Both the position numbers and the translations under genes were made by a program. Below are positions 8,398-17,637 of a stretch of DNA of 64,000 nt, in pieces. Below the pieces are notes generated by a model. It had not been told where the DNA came from. It ran no database searches and worked only from the letters and a program-made list of their open reading frames with translations. The DNA is from Colwellia piezophila ATCC BAA-637 (lineage in GTDB: Bacteria; Pseudomonadota; Gammaproteobacteria; Enterobacterales; Alteromonadaceae). The stretch covers positions 248,001-312,000 of the forward strand of contig NZ_KB905163.1 of NCBI RefSeq assembly GCF_000378625.1, in the 5' to 3' direction. Position 1 is the stretch's first letter; each line of letters starts with the position of its first letter.

Positions 8398-9921
8398 ATG
8401 CGCCCTACATTACAGCTCCGTATTGGACAACAATTAACCATGACCCCGCAGTTGCAACAAGCGATTAAGCTACTGCAATTGTCGACGTTAGAGTTACAAC
8501 AAGAAATTCAAGAAATTTTAGAGAGCAACCCATTACTTGAGCTTGATGAAAAGTCTCAAAATGATAGTGATAGTGATAGTGATAAAAATAATCTCGAAGA
8601 AGCTTTCTCCACCAATACTAATGATAAAACTGACGAGCAACCGACGTCCGACGGCAGTGAAGAGCAACAGGCAAGTATAGACGAAATCAGTACCGCTGAA
8701 GCTATGGCGAAAAGTGAGATCCCCGAAGAACTTAATATCGATACCACGTGGGAAGAGAGTTACAGTGCAGGAGTATCCAATACGGGTGCGGTAAGCAGCC
8801 CCGCTGATGATTTCACTTATCAAGGTGAAACCCGTGATTCAATCCAAGATCATTTATTATGGCAAATGGAATTAACCCCCTTCACTGATACCGATAAAAC
8901 CATCGCGATTGCCATTATCGAAGCGGTTAATACTGCGGGTTATTTAACCGTATCCCCTGAAGATATCCTTGAAAGTGTTGGTACTGACAATCTAGAGCTT
9001 GATGAAGTAGAAGCCGTACTGAAACGTATTAATATGTTCGACCCTATTGGTATCGCCGCCCGCTCAATTCCCGATTGTTTACTTATTCAATTAAACCAAT
9101 TTAGCGCTGATACGCCTTATCTAAAAGAAAGTAAATTAATTATCCGTGAGCATATTGATTTACTGGGTAATCGAGATTACCGCCAATTAATGCGTAAGAC
9201 TAAGCTAAAAGAAGATCAATTGCGTGAAGTCATGCGTTTAATCCAAAGCTTAAACCCGCGCCCTGGTGATGCGGTTATTAAAGGGGATGATCAATACGTT
9301 ATACCTGATGTCACCGTTGAAAAGAAAAATGGTCGATGGATAGTTGAACTGAACTCAGACACAGCACCAAAACTTTCGATAAACAAGCAATATGCGGCGA
9401 TGTCGAAAACAATGAAATCATCAACCAATGATGGCCAATTTATTAGATCAAACCTACAAGAAGCTAAATGGTTTATCAAAAGTTTAGAGTCACGTAATGA
9501 CACCCTACTTAAAGTTTCAAACTGCATAGTACAACGTCAGCAAGGCTTTTTAGAGCATGGCGCAGAAGCTATGCGCCCTATGGTGTTAAATGATATAGCT
9601 GAGGCTGTTGATATGCATGAGTCCACGATATCTCGTGTCACCACTCAAAAATATATGCATACACCAAGAGGTATCTTTGAGCTAAAATATTTCTTCTCTA
9701 GCCATGTCAGTACAGAAAATGGTGGCGAGTGCTCATCGACAGCAATTCGTTCTTTAATTAAAAAATTCATTTTAGCGGAAAATCCTGCGAAGCCGTTAAG
9801 TGATAGTAAAATGGCTGATTTATTAGCCGAGCAGGGAATAAAAGTGGCGCGACGCACAATTGCTAAATACCGGGAATCGTTAGCGATCCCACCGTCAAAC
9901 CAACGTAAGAGTTTACTTTAG
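8398..9921 (+). CDS. rpoN: RNA polymerase sigma-54 factor RpoN
   Basis: Sigma-54 directs transcription from -24/-12 promoters with AAA+ activators. Region I is the Gln/Leu-rich N-terminus (residues 1-50, [29 protein letters not shown]). A long acidic region II (about 55-130) follows, including an Asn-Asp-Ser-Asp-Ser-Asp run coded by (GATAGT)3. The core-binding and HTH domains follow, and the RpoN box [10 protein letters not shown] is at the C-terminus. 507 aa, somewhat longer than E. coli (477 aa) because of region II. The ATG matches the family start, although only a weak, distant AGGA precedes it. It precedes hpf, ptsN, rapZ and npr, the classic rpoN operon. Confidence 0.96.
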   Translation: MRPTLQLRIGQQLTMTPQLQQAIKLLQLSTLELQQEIQEILESNPLLELDEKSQNDSDSDSDKNNLEEAFSTNTNDKTDEQPTSDGSEEQQASIDEISTAEAMAKSEIPEELNIDTTWEESYSAGVSNTGAVSSPADDFTYQGETRDSIQDHLLWQMELTPFTDTDKTIAIAIIEAVNTAGYLTVSPEDILESVGTDNLELDEVEAVLKRINMFDPIGIAARSIPDCLLIQLNQFSADTPYLKESKLIIREHIDLLGNRDYRQLMRKTKLKEDQLREVMRLIQSLNPRPGDAVIKGDDQYVIPDVTVEKKNGRWIVELNSDTAPKLSINKQYAAMSKTMKSSTNDGQFIRSNLQEAKWFIKSLESRNDTLLKVSNCIVQRQQGFLEHGAEAMRPMVLNDIAEAVDMHESTISRVTTQKYMHTPRGIFELKYFFSSHVSTENGGECSSTAIRSLIKKFILAENPAKPLSDSKMADLLAEQGIKVARRTIAKYRESLAIPPSNQRKSLL

Positions 9922-9945
9922 AGACTACAAAAAAGGATCATGCTT

Positions 9946-10233
9946 ATGCAAATTAATCTTTCTGGCCACCATGTAGAAGTAACAAGTTCATTACGCGAAT
10001 ATGTTGATAATAAGTTTTCAAAGCTTGAGCGACATTTTGATCACATCAATAATATTCACATCGTACTTACTGTTGAAAAGCTGATCCAAAAAGCAGAAGC
10101 CCGCGTGCATATTAATGGCAGTGAAGTATTTGCTTCAGCGGTAAATGCCGATATGTATGTCTCAATTGATACCTTAGTTGATAAACTCGACCGACAAGTT
10201 CTCAAATATAAAGGCAAGGTTTCCCAGCATTAA
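9946..10233 (+). CDS. hpf: Ribosome hibernation promoting factor HPF (short form)
   Basis: Binds the 30S decoding region and promotes 100S ribosome dimers in stationary phase. The 95-aa product (MQINLSGHHVEVTSSLREYVDNKFSKLERHF...) matches short HPF (E. coli 95 aa) across its whole length, with the beta-alpha-beta-beta-beta-alpha fold and the basic C-terminal helix DKLDRQVLKYKGKVSQH. An upstream ATG at 9940 is open, but 9946 gives a nine-base spacing to AAAAGG and the family length. Lies 24 bases after rpoN. Confidence 0.94.
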   Translation: MQINLSGHHVEVTSSLREYVDNKFSKLERHFDHINNIHIVLTVEKLIQKAEARVHINGSEVFASAVNADMYVSIDTLVDKLDRQVLKYKGKVSQH

Positions 10234-10283
10234 GTTGAGTCACCTTAGATAATGCTTTAAAGAAATTAAAGCAAGTAAGATCT

Positions 10284-10320
10284 GGCGCCCTTAGCTAAAT
10301 GAATAGCACACACGGGCGCC
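10284..10320. repeat. GC-rich inverted repeat between hpf and ptsN
   Basis: GGCGCCC (10284-10290) and GGGCGCC (10314-10320) are exact reverse complements around 23 bases, in otherwise AT-rich DNA. No T-run follows (TAAAAC), so it is unlikely to be a full intrinsic terminator. It may be an mRNA processing or stability hairpin between hpf and ptsN, ending 20 bases before the ptsN start. Confidence 0.55.
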
Positions 10321-10339
10321 TAAAACTAATAGCACTATT

Positions 10340-10792
10340 ATGCAATTATCAGAAATACTAACAACAAGCTGTACTCGCTGTGATGAAACAGTAAGCAGTA
10401 AAAAAAGAGTTCTTGAAACAATATCTCAACTCGCCGCCAATCAACTCCCAGATTTTGAGCCATACCAACTTTTAGAGAGTTTGTTGGCTAGAGAAAAAGT
10501 GGGCAGTACGGGGATTGGCAATGGCATCGCTATTCCTCACGGTCGACTGCCCAATGCTAGTAAGGCGGTAGCGGTGTTAATTACCCTGGAAAAGGCCATT
10601 GATTTTGATGCCATAGATAACAGAGATGTAGACATTTTTGTCGCATTATTTGTACCTGAACATAGCTGTCAAGAGCATTTAAATACCCTGCAAAATATTG
10701 CTAAATTATTCAGTGACAAAAAAATGCTTAAACAGGTAAGAAAATGCCATGATACCCTAGCACTCTATAACTTGATTCAACAAGCAAGCTAG
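10340..10792 (+). CDS. ptsN: Nitrogen-regulatory PTS EIIA protein PtsN
   Basis: EIIA(Ntr), terminal phosphate acceptor of the regulatory nitrogen PTS; it controls potassium and nitrogen related targets by protein contact. The PTS EIIA type-2 motif STGIGNGIAIPHGRL carries the phosphorylated His (about residue 67). The 150-aa length is normal (E. coli 163 aa). ATG 10340 directly follows the GC-rich hairpin. Placed between hpf and rapZ as in most gammaproteobacteria; its phosphate donor NPr is two genes downstream. Confidence 0.94.
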   Translation: MQLSEILTTSCTRCDETVSSKKRVLETISQLAANQLPDFEPYQLLESLLAREKVGSTGIGNGIAIPHGRLPNASKAVAVLITLEKAIDFDAIDNRDVDIFVALFVPEHSCQEHLNTLQNIAKLFSDKKMLKQVRKCHDTLALYNLIQQAS

Positions 10793-10824
10793 CGCTATAT
10801 AACACAGTAGTCGGAAGATAATAA

Positions 10825-11679
10825 ATGAAATTAATCATCGTCAGTGGTCGTTCTGGCTCAGGTAAATCAGTTGCGCTACGCGTATTAGAAGATCTCGGCT
10901 ATTATTGCGTAGATAATATTCCTATTAATCTTTTACCGGCGTTAACTCACACGGTAATCAACGATTATGATAATGTCGCAGTAAGTTTAGATGTTCGAAA
11001 CTTACCTGAAGATCCCCAGGATATTCCGGAAATCATTGCCTATTTACCTAGAGCCGTCGATGTCAATACTCTCTTTCTTGATGCGGATGATAAAGACTTA
11101 ATTAGACGCTTTAGTGAAACTCGCCGCTTACACCCACTTATTAAAAAGAATATTCCGCTTGAGCAAGCGATTACACTCGAGAAGACATTACTAGAGCCGA
11201 TCTCCACTAACGCCGATTTATATATCAATACTAGCCAACTCACTCCTCATCAACTTGCTGACTTAGTGAGAGAGAGGATTTTAGGTAAAAAAACAGGTTC
11301 TATGGTGCTGGTATTTGAATCCTTTGGTTTTAAACACGGTATCCCGGTTGATGCAGATTATGTCTTTGATGCGCGTTTTTTACCCAATCCTTTTTGGGAG
11401 AAATCACTCAAAGGTAAAACTGGCATTGACCTCGAGGTGAAGGAGTTCCTAGCCAGTCAAACCATAGTGACTAAGTTCATATTGCAAATAAACAACTTCA
11501 TGATGACTTGGTTACCACATTTAGAACGTAATAATCGTAGCTATGTCACTATAGCCATCGGTTGTACTGGCGGTAAGCATAGATCCGTTTATATCGCAGA
11601 AATGTTGGCAAAAAACTTCCGTAAAGAGCGAGAAGACATCCAAACTCACCATCGAGATATTGATGTTAAATCAACCTAA
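10825..11679 (+). CDS. rapZ: RNase adapter protein RapZ
   Basis: P-loop protein that in Enterobacteria binds the sRNA GlmZ and presents it to RNase E to tune GlmS and thereby cell-wall precursor synthesis. Walker A is GRSGSGKS (about residues 8-15), followed by a Walker B-like VSLDVRN. The C-terminal RNA-binding half shows FGFKHGIPVDADYVFDARFLPNPFW and IAIGCTGGKHRSVYIAE, both hallmarks of the family. 284 aa, the exact family length. Whether a GlmZ-like sRNA exists here cannot be told from the window. Confidence 0.95.
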   Translation: MKLIIVSGRSGSGKSVALRVLEDLGYYCVDNIPINLLPALTHTVINDYDNVAVSLDVRNLPEDPQDIPEIIAYLPRAVDVNTLFLDADDKDLIRRFSETRRLHPLIKKNIPLEQAITLEKTLLEPISTNADLYINTSQLTPHQLADLVRERILGKKTGSMVLVFESFGFKHGIPVDADYVFDARFLPNPFWEKSLKGKTGIDLEVKEFLASQTIVTKFILQINNFMMTWLPHLERNNRSYVTIAIGCTGGKHRSVYIAEMLAKNFRKEREDIQTHHRDIDVKST

Positions 11680-11694
11680 AAAGCCCACAGTGCT

Positions 11695-11970
11695 GTGAGT
11701 GTGCTATCTAAGCAAGTTACCATTTGCAATAAACTAGGTTTACACGCGCGTGCTGCCACTAAACTTGCGCAACTAAGTCAAAGATTTACCGCTAAAATAA
11801 CCCTAGAATTAGCCGGTAAAGAAGCTGATGCCAACAGCATTATGGCACTAATGCTGTTAGCTGGCGGTCAAGGTAAAAGTGTTAAAATCACAGCCCAAGG
11901 TAAAGATGCACAATTGGCGTTAGCTGAAATTTGCCAATTAATCTCTGATAAATTTGACGAAGCAGAATGA
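11695..11970 (+). CDS. npr: Nitrogen PTS phosphocarrier protein NPr
   Basis: HPr-like carrier that passes phosphate from EI(Ntr) to PtsN. The motif NKLGLHARAATKLAQL contains the phosphorylated His (about residue 17), and EADANSIMALMLLAGGQGKSV gives the regulatory helix region. GTG 11695 is the likely start; GTG 11701 is also possible. No ATG fits. About 91 aa, as E. coli NPr (90 aa). It lies 15 bases after rapZ and closes the rpoN-hpf-ptsN-rapZ-npr operon. Confidence 0.93.
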   Translation: MSVLSKQVTICNKLGLHARAATKLAQLSQRFTAKITLELAGKEADANSIMALMLLAGGQGKSVKITAQGKDAQLALAEICQLISDKFDEAE

Positions 11971-12088
11971 CAAAAGCTAACGATAAAGACTAACATCAAA
12001 GATAAAAAAGCTGATAAAACCACTCACTTACGATAAACTTAAGTTGAATTTCAGCTGTTTCTACTAAAGCGATTTTCTATCATCAAAT

Positions 12089-12134
12089 AACCCTCCGTTA
12101 GCCAGTTTTTCAGCGGTACACTCTTTAGAGGGTT
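12089..12134 (+). terminator. Possible terminator or leader hairpin before mgtE
   Basis: AACCCTC (12089-12095) pairs with GAGGGTT (12128-12134), followed by TTCTG, giving a TTTT tract. It may end the npr transcript or act inside the roughly 200-base mgtE leader. The 32-base loop makes it a weak intrinsic terminator. No known magnesium riboswitch (M-box) could be matched by eye. Confidence 0.4.
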
Positions 12135-12169
12135 TTCTGTGCACTCATCACTAAAAAAGCAGATTCGCT

Positions 12170-13528
12170 ATGCCAGAAGTATCAGAGCAAGAGTTTAACC
12201 AACAACGGTTGCAGCAAGTTAACGAAGCCCTTGGTAGTGGCATGTTCGTCTACGTGCGAAAGTTACTCCAGAACATGCCTGCATATGATCTAGCCCTAAT
12301 TTTAGAGTCTTCGACCACAAAAAGCCGACCGGTACTTTGGCAGCTCATTGATCCTGACTTTCACGGTGAAGTGTTAGAAGAACTTAACGAAGAAGTTCGT
12401 AAAGGTATCCTTAAAAGTATGCGGCCTGAAAAGCTCGCTGCTGTTGCCGAAGGCATGGATGTCGACGATTTAGCGGAGGTATTACGAACATTACCTGACA
12501 GTATATTTAACCAAGTCCTTAACACAATGGACTCACAGGACCGTAGTCGAGTAGAAGCAGCCTTAGCTTATCAAGAAGATACTGCTGGCGCTATCATGAA
12601 TACCGACACCATCACTTTACGCCCTGATGTAAGTGTTGACGTGGTCTTGAGGTATTTACGACAAAAAGGTGAACTGCCTGAAGCAACTGACTCCTTTTAT
12701 GTCGTTGACCCTAAAAACCTCTTTATTGGTGCGGTTTCACTGGCTTCTATAGTAACCGCTAAAACTGATGTTATCGTTTCTAGTCTTATTAATGCTGAAA
12801 TTGAAGCGGTGCCTGCAGATATGACTGAACAAGATGTTGCGCAGCTTTTTGAACGACATGATTGGTTTTCAGCCCCGGTTGTCGATGGCTCAGGACATTT
12901 GCTTGGTCGTATTACCATTGATGATGTCATTGATATCATTCGTGAAGATGCTGAGCATTCGATGATGAGTATGGCCGGTTTAGATGATGAAGCAGATACC
13001 TTTGCCCCGGTAATAAAAAGTACTAAGCAACGCTCATTATGGCTTGGCGTCAATCTTATTACTGCCTTAATGGCAGTCGCTGTTACCAGTATGTTTGAAG
13101 GTATATTTGAACAGTTAGCTATTTTAGCGGTATTGAATTCTCTCGTGCCTAGTATGGGTGGCGTTGCGGGTAATCAAACCTTAACACTGGTTATTCGTGG
13201 TATGGCATTAGGCCACGTGGGTGAGAGTAATGCTCGCGCACTCTTAACCAAAGAAGTTGCCATTGGTTTTTTAAATGGCATTATTTGGGCGGTGCTTATT
13301 GCGACCGTGGTGGCAGTTTGGAAACAGGATTTAATGCTTGGCGCTGTTATCGCGTTTGCCATGCTAATGAATATGACCGCAGCAGGTTTAGCCGGTGTCA
13401 GTATTCCGCTCTTATTAAAACGCCTTAAAATTGATCCGGCTCTCGCTGGTGGCGTAATTATTACTACAGTGACCGATGTCTTGGGGATTTTTGCTTTCCT
13501 AGGCACAGCGACACTATTTCTGACCTAA
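12170..13528 (+). CDS. mgtE: Magnesium channel/transporter MgtE
   Basis: Inner-membrane Mg2+ channel, 452 aa. The N-terminal superhelical MgtE_N domain (about 20-130) is followed by two CBS domains (about 135-260), which in the family sense cytosolic Mg2+, and then five membrane helices. The pore signature SLVPSMGGVAGNQTLTLVIRGMALG is seen, with AGVSIPLLLKRLKIDPALAGGVIITTVTDVLG near the end. ATG 12170 begins MPEVSEQEFN. The gene often follows npr in Alteromonadales and Vibrionales. It is followed at once by a palindrome and a MITE-like repeat. Confidence 0.95.
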   Translation: MPEVSEQEFNQQRLQQVNEALGSGMFVYVRKLLQNMPAYDLALILESSTTKSRPVLWQLIDPDFHGEVLEELNEEVRKGILKSMRPEKLAAVAEGMDVDDLAEVLRTLPDSIFNQVLNTMDSQDRSRVEAALAYQEDTAGAIMNTDTITLRPDVSVDVVLRYLRQKGELPEATDSFYVVDPKNLFIGAVSLASIVTAKTDVIVSSLINAEIEAVPADMTEQDVAQLFERHDWFSAPVVDGSGHLLGRITIDDVIDIIREDAEHSMMSMAGLDDEADTFAPVIKSTKQRSLWLGVNLITALMAVAVTSMFEGIFEQLAILAVLNSLVPSMGGVAGNQTLTLVIRGMALGHVGESNARALLTKEVAIGFLNGIIWAVLIATVVAVWKQDLMLGAVIAFAMLMNMTAAGLAGVSIPLLLKRLKIDPALAGGVIITTVTDVLGIFAFLGTATLFLT

Positions 13529-13550
13529 TATTACCCTATTCATTAATTAA

Positions 13551-13582
13551 CCAGAGTTCAGGTTAGTTAACCTCAACTCTGG
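13551..13582. repeat. Palindrome after mgtE
   Basis: The arms 13551-13565 (CCAGAGTTCAGGTTA) and 13568-13582 (TAACCTCAACTCTGG) pair with a single mismatch around a two-base loop. No T-run follows. The right arm is also the left end of the element at 13568-13797, so the palindrome looks like two ends placed head to head. It could work as a hairpin 3' end for mgtE mRNA. Confidence 0.7.
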
Positions 13583-13797
13583 ATAAGCAAAGTTACTCAA
13601 AAAGCTATTTTAGGCGATATCAGCGTTGGTATTCCTACCAATAACCAGTTATTGGGTACGTAATACCGCCTTGTTTTCACCAAAACTATCAATATTGAGA
13701 CGAATAAATAAACTTATAGCATAGGTGTTTATGCTATGCGATTGATAATAAATAAGTACTTAAAAAAATTAACATTCATTATCCAGAGTTGAGGTTA
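13568..13797. mobile_element. MITE-like element with 19-bp perfect terminal inverted repeats
   Basis: TAACCTCAACTCTGGATAA (13568-13586) is the exact reverse complement of 13779-13797, bounding 230 bp without a credible ORF. The interior holds a small hairpin near 13717-13740 (CATAG...CTATG). The size, perfect terminal repeats and lack of coding capacity fit a non-autonomous element. No target-site duplication could be fixed, since the left flank is itself palindromic. It fills most of the 382-base convergent gap between mgtE and pmbA. Confidence 0.6.
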
Positions 13798-13843
13798 GTT
13801 AACGAATCGACAAGCGACCAGAGTATTGACAAATTCCACTGAT

Positions 13844-13883
13844 AAAAAAACGTTATCAATGACAAAATCGATAACGTTTTTAT
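13844..13883 (-). terminator. Intrinsic terminator of pmbA
   Basis: Arms AAAAAAACGTTATC (13844-13857) and GATAACGTTTTTAT (13870-13883) flank a 12-base loop. Read on the minus strand, the stem ends in a run of seven T. It lies 28 bases past the pmbA stop and could also work in the plus direction. Confidence 0.75.
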
Positions 13884-13910
13884 AAGTAGATTAAACAGGT
13901 ATTTTACTGG

Positions 13911-15272
13911 CTAATGTCCTGCGACTTGCATCTCATCAATCAAAATAGACCCGGTACGAATACTACCGCGCATATCTACATCAGAGCCTACAGCGACAAT
14001 GCCTTTAAACATATCAGCTAACTTACCTGCAATAGTGATTTCACTCACTGGATAAGAAATCTCACCATTTTCGACCCAAAACCCTGCCGCTCCGCGAGAA
14101 TAATCGCCATTAACTACATTGACTCCTTGTCCCATGAGTTCGGTAACAAGTAAACCCGTTCCTAAAGTCTTTAACATAGCATCAAAACTACCGTCATGAC
14201 CTTGGGCATCAACCAACCAGTTATGAATGCCTCCCGCATGACCTGTGGTAGTTAGCCCTAACTTACGCGCAGAGTAACTAGTTAAAAGATAGGTTTGCAA
14301 TACGCCTTCGCTAATAATATCGCGATTTTGCGTTAATACTCCTTCGCTATCAAAGGCACTACTGGCTAAAGCCCGAGCAATATGGGGTTTTTCTGTGATA
14401 TTTAAAAATTTAGGGAATACGTCATTACCAATGGCATCGAGTAGGAACGAAGATTTACGGTATAAATTACCACCGCTAATCGCGGCAATAAAGTGCCCCC
14501 AAATAGTATTAGCAATATCCGCCCTAAAAAGTACCGGTACTTTACCTGTTGAAATCGTTTGAGGATTTAAACGTGATAGCACTTCTTGTGAGGCTTGTAA
14601 GCCAATATTTTTAGCGCTTTCTAATAAAGCGAATTCACGACTAACCGTGTAGGCATAATCTCGTTCCATCTGGTCGTTTTCACTGGCAATCATCACGCAA
14701 CTTAAACTATGGCGAGTACTGGGATAACCGACTAACTGACCATGGCTATTACCGTAAACTTTAAAGCCTGAAAAAGTGTCAAAGCTGGCGCCATCTGAAT
14801 TAGAAATACGTGGGTCAACAGCTAAAGCACTATGCTCACATTCCTTTGCTAGTTCAATCGCCTCTTCCGTACTTATTTCGTGTGGATGATATAAGTCCAA
14901 ATCCAATGGTGTCATTGCTAAATGTTCTTTATCTGCAAGACCAGAGCAATCATCTACCGAAGTATATTTAGCAATATTTATCGCTGCAGTAACCGTTTGC
15001 GTTAAAGCTTGCTCCGATAAGTCGGCTGTTGAAGCACTACCTTTTCGGCCTTCACGGTAAACCGTAATGCCTAAAGCGCCATCATTGGTAAATTCAACAT
15101 TTTCAACTTCACCCATGCGTGTACTAACACTTAAGCCTTGTTGACGGCTCATCGCTACTTCAGCACCATCTGCGCCAAGTGATTTAGCTAATTCAAGGAC
15201 AGTGGCAACACGTGCTTTTACCTCGCTGAGTTGATTAATCAGTGGATCATGCGATTTAGAGGCTATGGTCAT
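13911..15272 (-). CDS. pmbA: Metalloprotease subunit PmbA/TldE
   Basis: Partner of TldD in a heterodimeric cytosolic protease that matures microcin B17 and degrades CcdA in E. coli. PmbA itself lacks the metal site. The 453-aa protein (E. coli 450 aa) has the N-terminal domain SLGADGAEVAMSRQQGLSVSTRMGEVE and the conserved C-terminal GLLVTELMGQGVNVVNGDYSRGAAGFWVENGEI and IAGKLADMFKGIVAVGSDVD. ATG at 15272. It is divergent from yjgA, the standard neighbour. Confidence 0.95.
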   Translation of the reverse strand: MTIASKSHDPLINQLSEVKARVATVLELAKSLGADGAEVAMSRQQGLSVSTRMGEVENVEFTNDGALGITVYREGRKGSASTADLSEQALTQTVTAAINIAKYTSVDDCSGLADKEHLAMTPLDLDLYHPHEISTEEAIELAKECEHSALAVDPRISNSDGASFDTFSGFKVYGNSHGQLVGYPSTRHSLSCVMIASENDQMERDYAYTVSREFALLESAKNIGLQASQEVLSRLNPQTISTGKVPVLFRADIANTIWGHFIAAISGGNLYRKSSFLLDAIGNDVFPKFLNITEKPHIARALASSAFDSEGVLTQNRDIISEGVLQTYLLTSYSARKLGLTTTGHAGGIHNWLVDAQGHDGSFDAMLKTLGTGLLVTELMGQGVNVVNGDYSRGAAGFWVENGEISYPVSEITIAGKLADMFKGIVAVGSDVDMRGSIRTGSILIDEMQVAGH

Positions 15273-15385
15273 ATTGGTTTCTACTTTCTCTTTTCTTTTT
15301 AAGGAGTAACAGGTCTAATATCTATTAAGATAAATTATCGATCAACCGAGAGCGGTAATTATTCACCAAGGTATAAAAGAGCGAC

Positions 15386-15414
15386 TTAGATTATTATTTT
15401 TTTAGTGATATAAT
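15386..15414 (+). promoter_or_regulatory. Possible sigma-70 promoter for yjgA
   Basis: A perfect TATAAT (15409-15414) lies 17 bases after a weak -35 (TTAGAT, 15386-15391) and about 43 bases before the yjgA start. The region is very AT-rich, so the -10 could occur by chance. Confidence 0.35.
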
Positions 15415-15457
15415 AAGTGTAATTATTATTTATTTTAACATGGTATTAGACATTATT

Positions 15458-15982
15458 ATGCCCCAGTCAGCTAAAGATATCGACGAATCATCAGAAGAAA
15501 TCGAAGAAGAATTAAAAAGTAAAACCGAAATAAAGCGTGAAATGCATGATTTACAAGATTTTGCCCAAAGCTTGATAGAAATGTCAAAGCATCAACGTAG
15601 CCGTTTGCCGTTAAGTGAAGACTTAAAATACGCTATGATATTAGCGGATAAAATTAGTAATAAGCATGAAGCTTTACGTCGCCACATTCGTCATACCGCC
15701 AAAGTATTATTAGAAACCGACCTTGAGCCAATTCATCATGCTATTGAAGTGATGGCTAATAAGCACCAGCAAGAAACAGCAAAGTTTATTCGCTTAGAAG
15801 GCATTAGAGATGAGTTAATTGAGCAAGGGAAAGAAGCCGTTGAAGCCTTGATCGCTGAGTTCCCACAAATAGATCGCCAAAAGATCAAACAGTTGATTCG
15901 CAATGCAGCGAAAGAGAAAAAGGCTGAAAAGTTAGGTAAACATTATAAAAACTTGTTCACTTACCTTAAAGCAAACGCCTAA
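15458..15982 (+). CDS. yjgA: Ribosome-associated protein YjgA/DarP (DUF615)
   Basis: Small, charged, helical DUF615 protein. The E. coli member associates with late 50S intermediates and aids subunit maturation. Conserved pieces are KTEIKREMHDLQDFAQSLIEM, RLPLSEDLKYAMILADKISN and the C-terminal IDRQKIKQLIRNAAKEKKAEK. Start at 15458 (MPQSAKDIDESSEE) matches the family's acidic N-terminus and gives 174 aa. An ATG 18 bases earlier is also open, and neither has a clear Shine-Dalgarno. It sits between pmbA and tldD on the opposite strand, as in many gammaproteobacteria. Confidence 0.9.
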   Translation: MPQSAKDIDESSEEIEEELKSKTEIKREMHDLQDFAQSLIEMSKHQRSRLPLSEDLKYAMILADKISNKHEALRRHIRHTAKVLLETDLEPIHHAIEVMANKHQQETAKFIRLEGIRDELIEQGKEAVEALIAEFPQIDRQKIKQLIRNAAKEKKAEKLGKHYKNLFTYLKANA

Positions 15983-16025
15983 AATTGGTGGCTGTAACGG
16001 CTACAAAGATGATTTAGTTAACGTT

Positions 16026-16062
16026 AGCAAGCACTATCAATGATCAGTGATCAGTGCTTGCT
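16026..16062. terminator. Convergent hairpin between yjgA and tldD
   Basis: Perfect ten-base arms AGCAAGCACT (16026-16035) and AGTGCTTGCT (16053-16062) surround a 17-base loop in the convergent gap. T-tracts on both sides are poor, so it may be a shared 3' hairpin rather than an efficient intrinsic terminator. Confidence 0.55.
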
Positions 16063-16082
16063 ACTTTAACTAAGGTTACAAC

Positions 16083-17528
16083 TTACTGGGTACCACCAAT
16101 GGTCATTTCATCAATTTTCACCGTTGGTTGACCAACACCAACAGGTATACTTTGACCATCTTTACCACAAACGCCGACGCCGGCATCCAACTTTAAGTCA
16201 TTGCCAACCATACTGATACGTTTCATCGCTTCAGGGCCATTACCTATTAAAGTGGCACCTTTCACTGGTGATGTTATTTTACCATCTTCAATTAAATAAG
16301 CTTCAGAGCTAGTAAAAACGAACTTTCCAGAGGTAATATCTACTTGGCCACCGGCAAAGTTTGGTGCATAAATGCCTTTTTTAACGGACTTAATAATATC
16401 TTCAGGACTCGACTCTCCCGCTAACATATAAGTATTAGTCATACGCGGCATAGGTAAATGGGCATAAGATTCACGTCTACCGTTGCCGGTAGGTTTCACC
16501 CCCATTAAACGGGCATTATGCTTATCTTGCATATAACCTTTCAAGATACCTTTTTCGATCAAGACGTTATATTGACCCGGCGTACCTTCATCATCAATAG
16601 AAATTGAACCACGACGATCGGCCAAGGTACCATCATCTACAATAGTGCAAAGCTCAGAAGTGACCTGTTGACCCACTTTACCTGAAAATGCTGACGAGCC
16701 TTTACGGTTAAAGTCACCCTCTAAACCATGACCAACCGCTTCATGTAATAATACACCCGGCCAACCTGCACCTAATACCACAGGGTATGTGCCTGCAGGA
16801 GCTTCAATGGCAACTAAGTTAACTAATGCTTGCCTAACCGATTCCTCAGCATAAGCAAGATAGCGTGCTTTATTATCGCCGGCTTCAACTTCAAAGAAGT
16901 AACTGTAATCGGTGCGAGCACCACCACCAGCACTGGCGCGTTCACGTTTACCGTTTGCTTCAACTAACACTGAACAATTTAATCTAACCAATGGGCGAAT
17001 ATCGGTAGCAAAAGTACCATCACTAGCACTAATTAATATGGTTTCATAAACACCTGAAATGCTGGCAATAACTTGCTTTACACGACTATCTACTTGACGT
17101 GCATGTGCTTCCATTTGATGCAGTAAGTCAATTTTTTGTTCTTGAGTTAAACTTCCCAGAGGCTCTACTGCTTGGTAAACTTTGATAGGCGATTGTCGAC
17201 AAAATGCTTTAACTTGCGCACCAGTACCGCTATCTGCAATTCCCTTTGCTGCATCCGCAGCTTGTTGCAGTGCTTGGGGAGAAATCTCATCTGAATAGGC
17301 AAAACCGGTTTTTTCGCCTGAAATAGCTCTAACACCGACGCCACGCTCGATGTTGTACGATCCTTCTTTGATAATACCGTCTTCAAGCACCCAAGTCTCA
17401 TGCTGGCTTGCCTGAAAATACAAATCGGCATAATCGACTTGTCGATTCATCATGCTCTTTAAGGTTTTTGATAATAACTCGCCATCAATATGACTATCGC
17501 TTAATAAGGATTTTTCCACACTATTCAT
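16083..17528 (-). CDS. tldD: Metalloprotease subunit TldD
   Basis: Catalytic zinc subunit of the TldD/PmbA protease. The metal motif [11 protein letters not shown] (HExxxH, about residues 263-268) is intact, with downstream [30 protein letters not shown] including the Cys that completes the site. 481 aa, exactly as in E. coli. ATG 17528. It is the last gene of a minus-strand series after rng-yhdP-nit, separated from nit by 109 bases that could hold its own promoter. Confidence 0.96.
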   Translation of the reverse strand: MNSVEKSLLSDSHIDGELLSKTLKSMMNRQVDYADLYFQASQHETWVLEDGIIKEGSYNIERGVGVRAISGEKTGFAYSDEISPQALQQAADAAKGIADSGTGAQVKAFCRQSPIKVYQAVEPLGSLTQEQKIDLLHQMEAHARQVDSRVKQVIASISGVYETILISASDGTFATDIRPLVRLNCSVLVEANGKRERASAGGGARTDYSYFFEVEAGDNKARYLAYAEESVRQALVNLVAIEAPAGTYPVVLGAGWPGVLLHEAVGHGLEGDFNRKGSSAFSGKVGQQVTSELCTIVDDGTLADRRGSISIDDEGTPGQYNVLIEKGILKGYMQDKHNARLMGVKPTGNGRRESYAHLPMPRMTNTYMLAGESSPEDIIKSVKKGIYAPNFAGGQVDITSGKFVFTSSEAYLIEDGKITSPVKGATLIGNGPEAMKRISMVGNDLKLDAGVGVCGKDGQSIPVGVGQPTVKIDEMTIGGTQ

Positions 17529-17637
17529 TAGGTATTAGCTCTACTTCTATATTCGTTAGTTATATCCGTTATCAATCAAGATACAGGTTTCAGAGTGCAC
17601 TTTGAATGGTAACGGCTATATAATCAATTTACAGTAC

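Noticed and set aside
13911..17528. Separation of pmbA and tldD by an opposite-strand gene as a rearrangement
   Set aside because: The pmbA-yjgA and tldD neighbourhood is a common arrangement in gammaproteobacteria and both subunits are full length.
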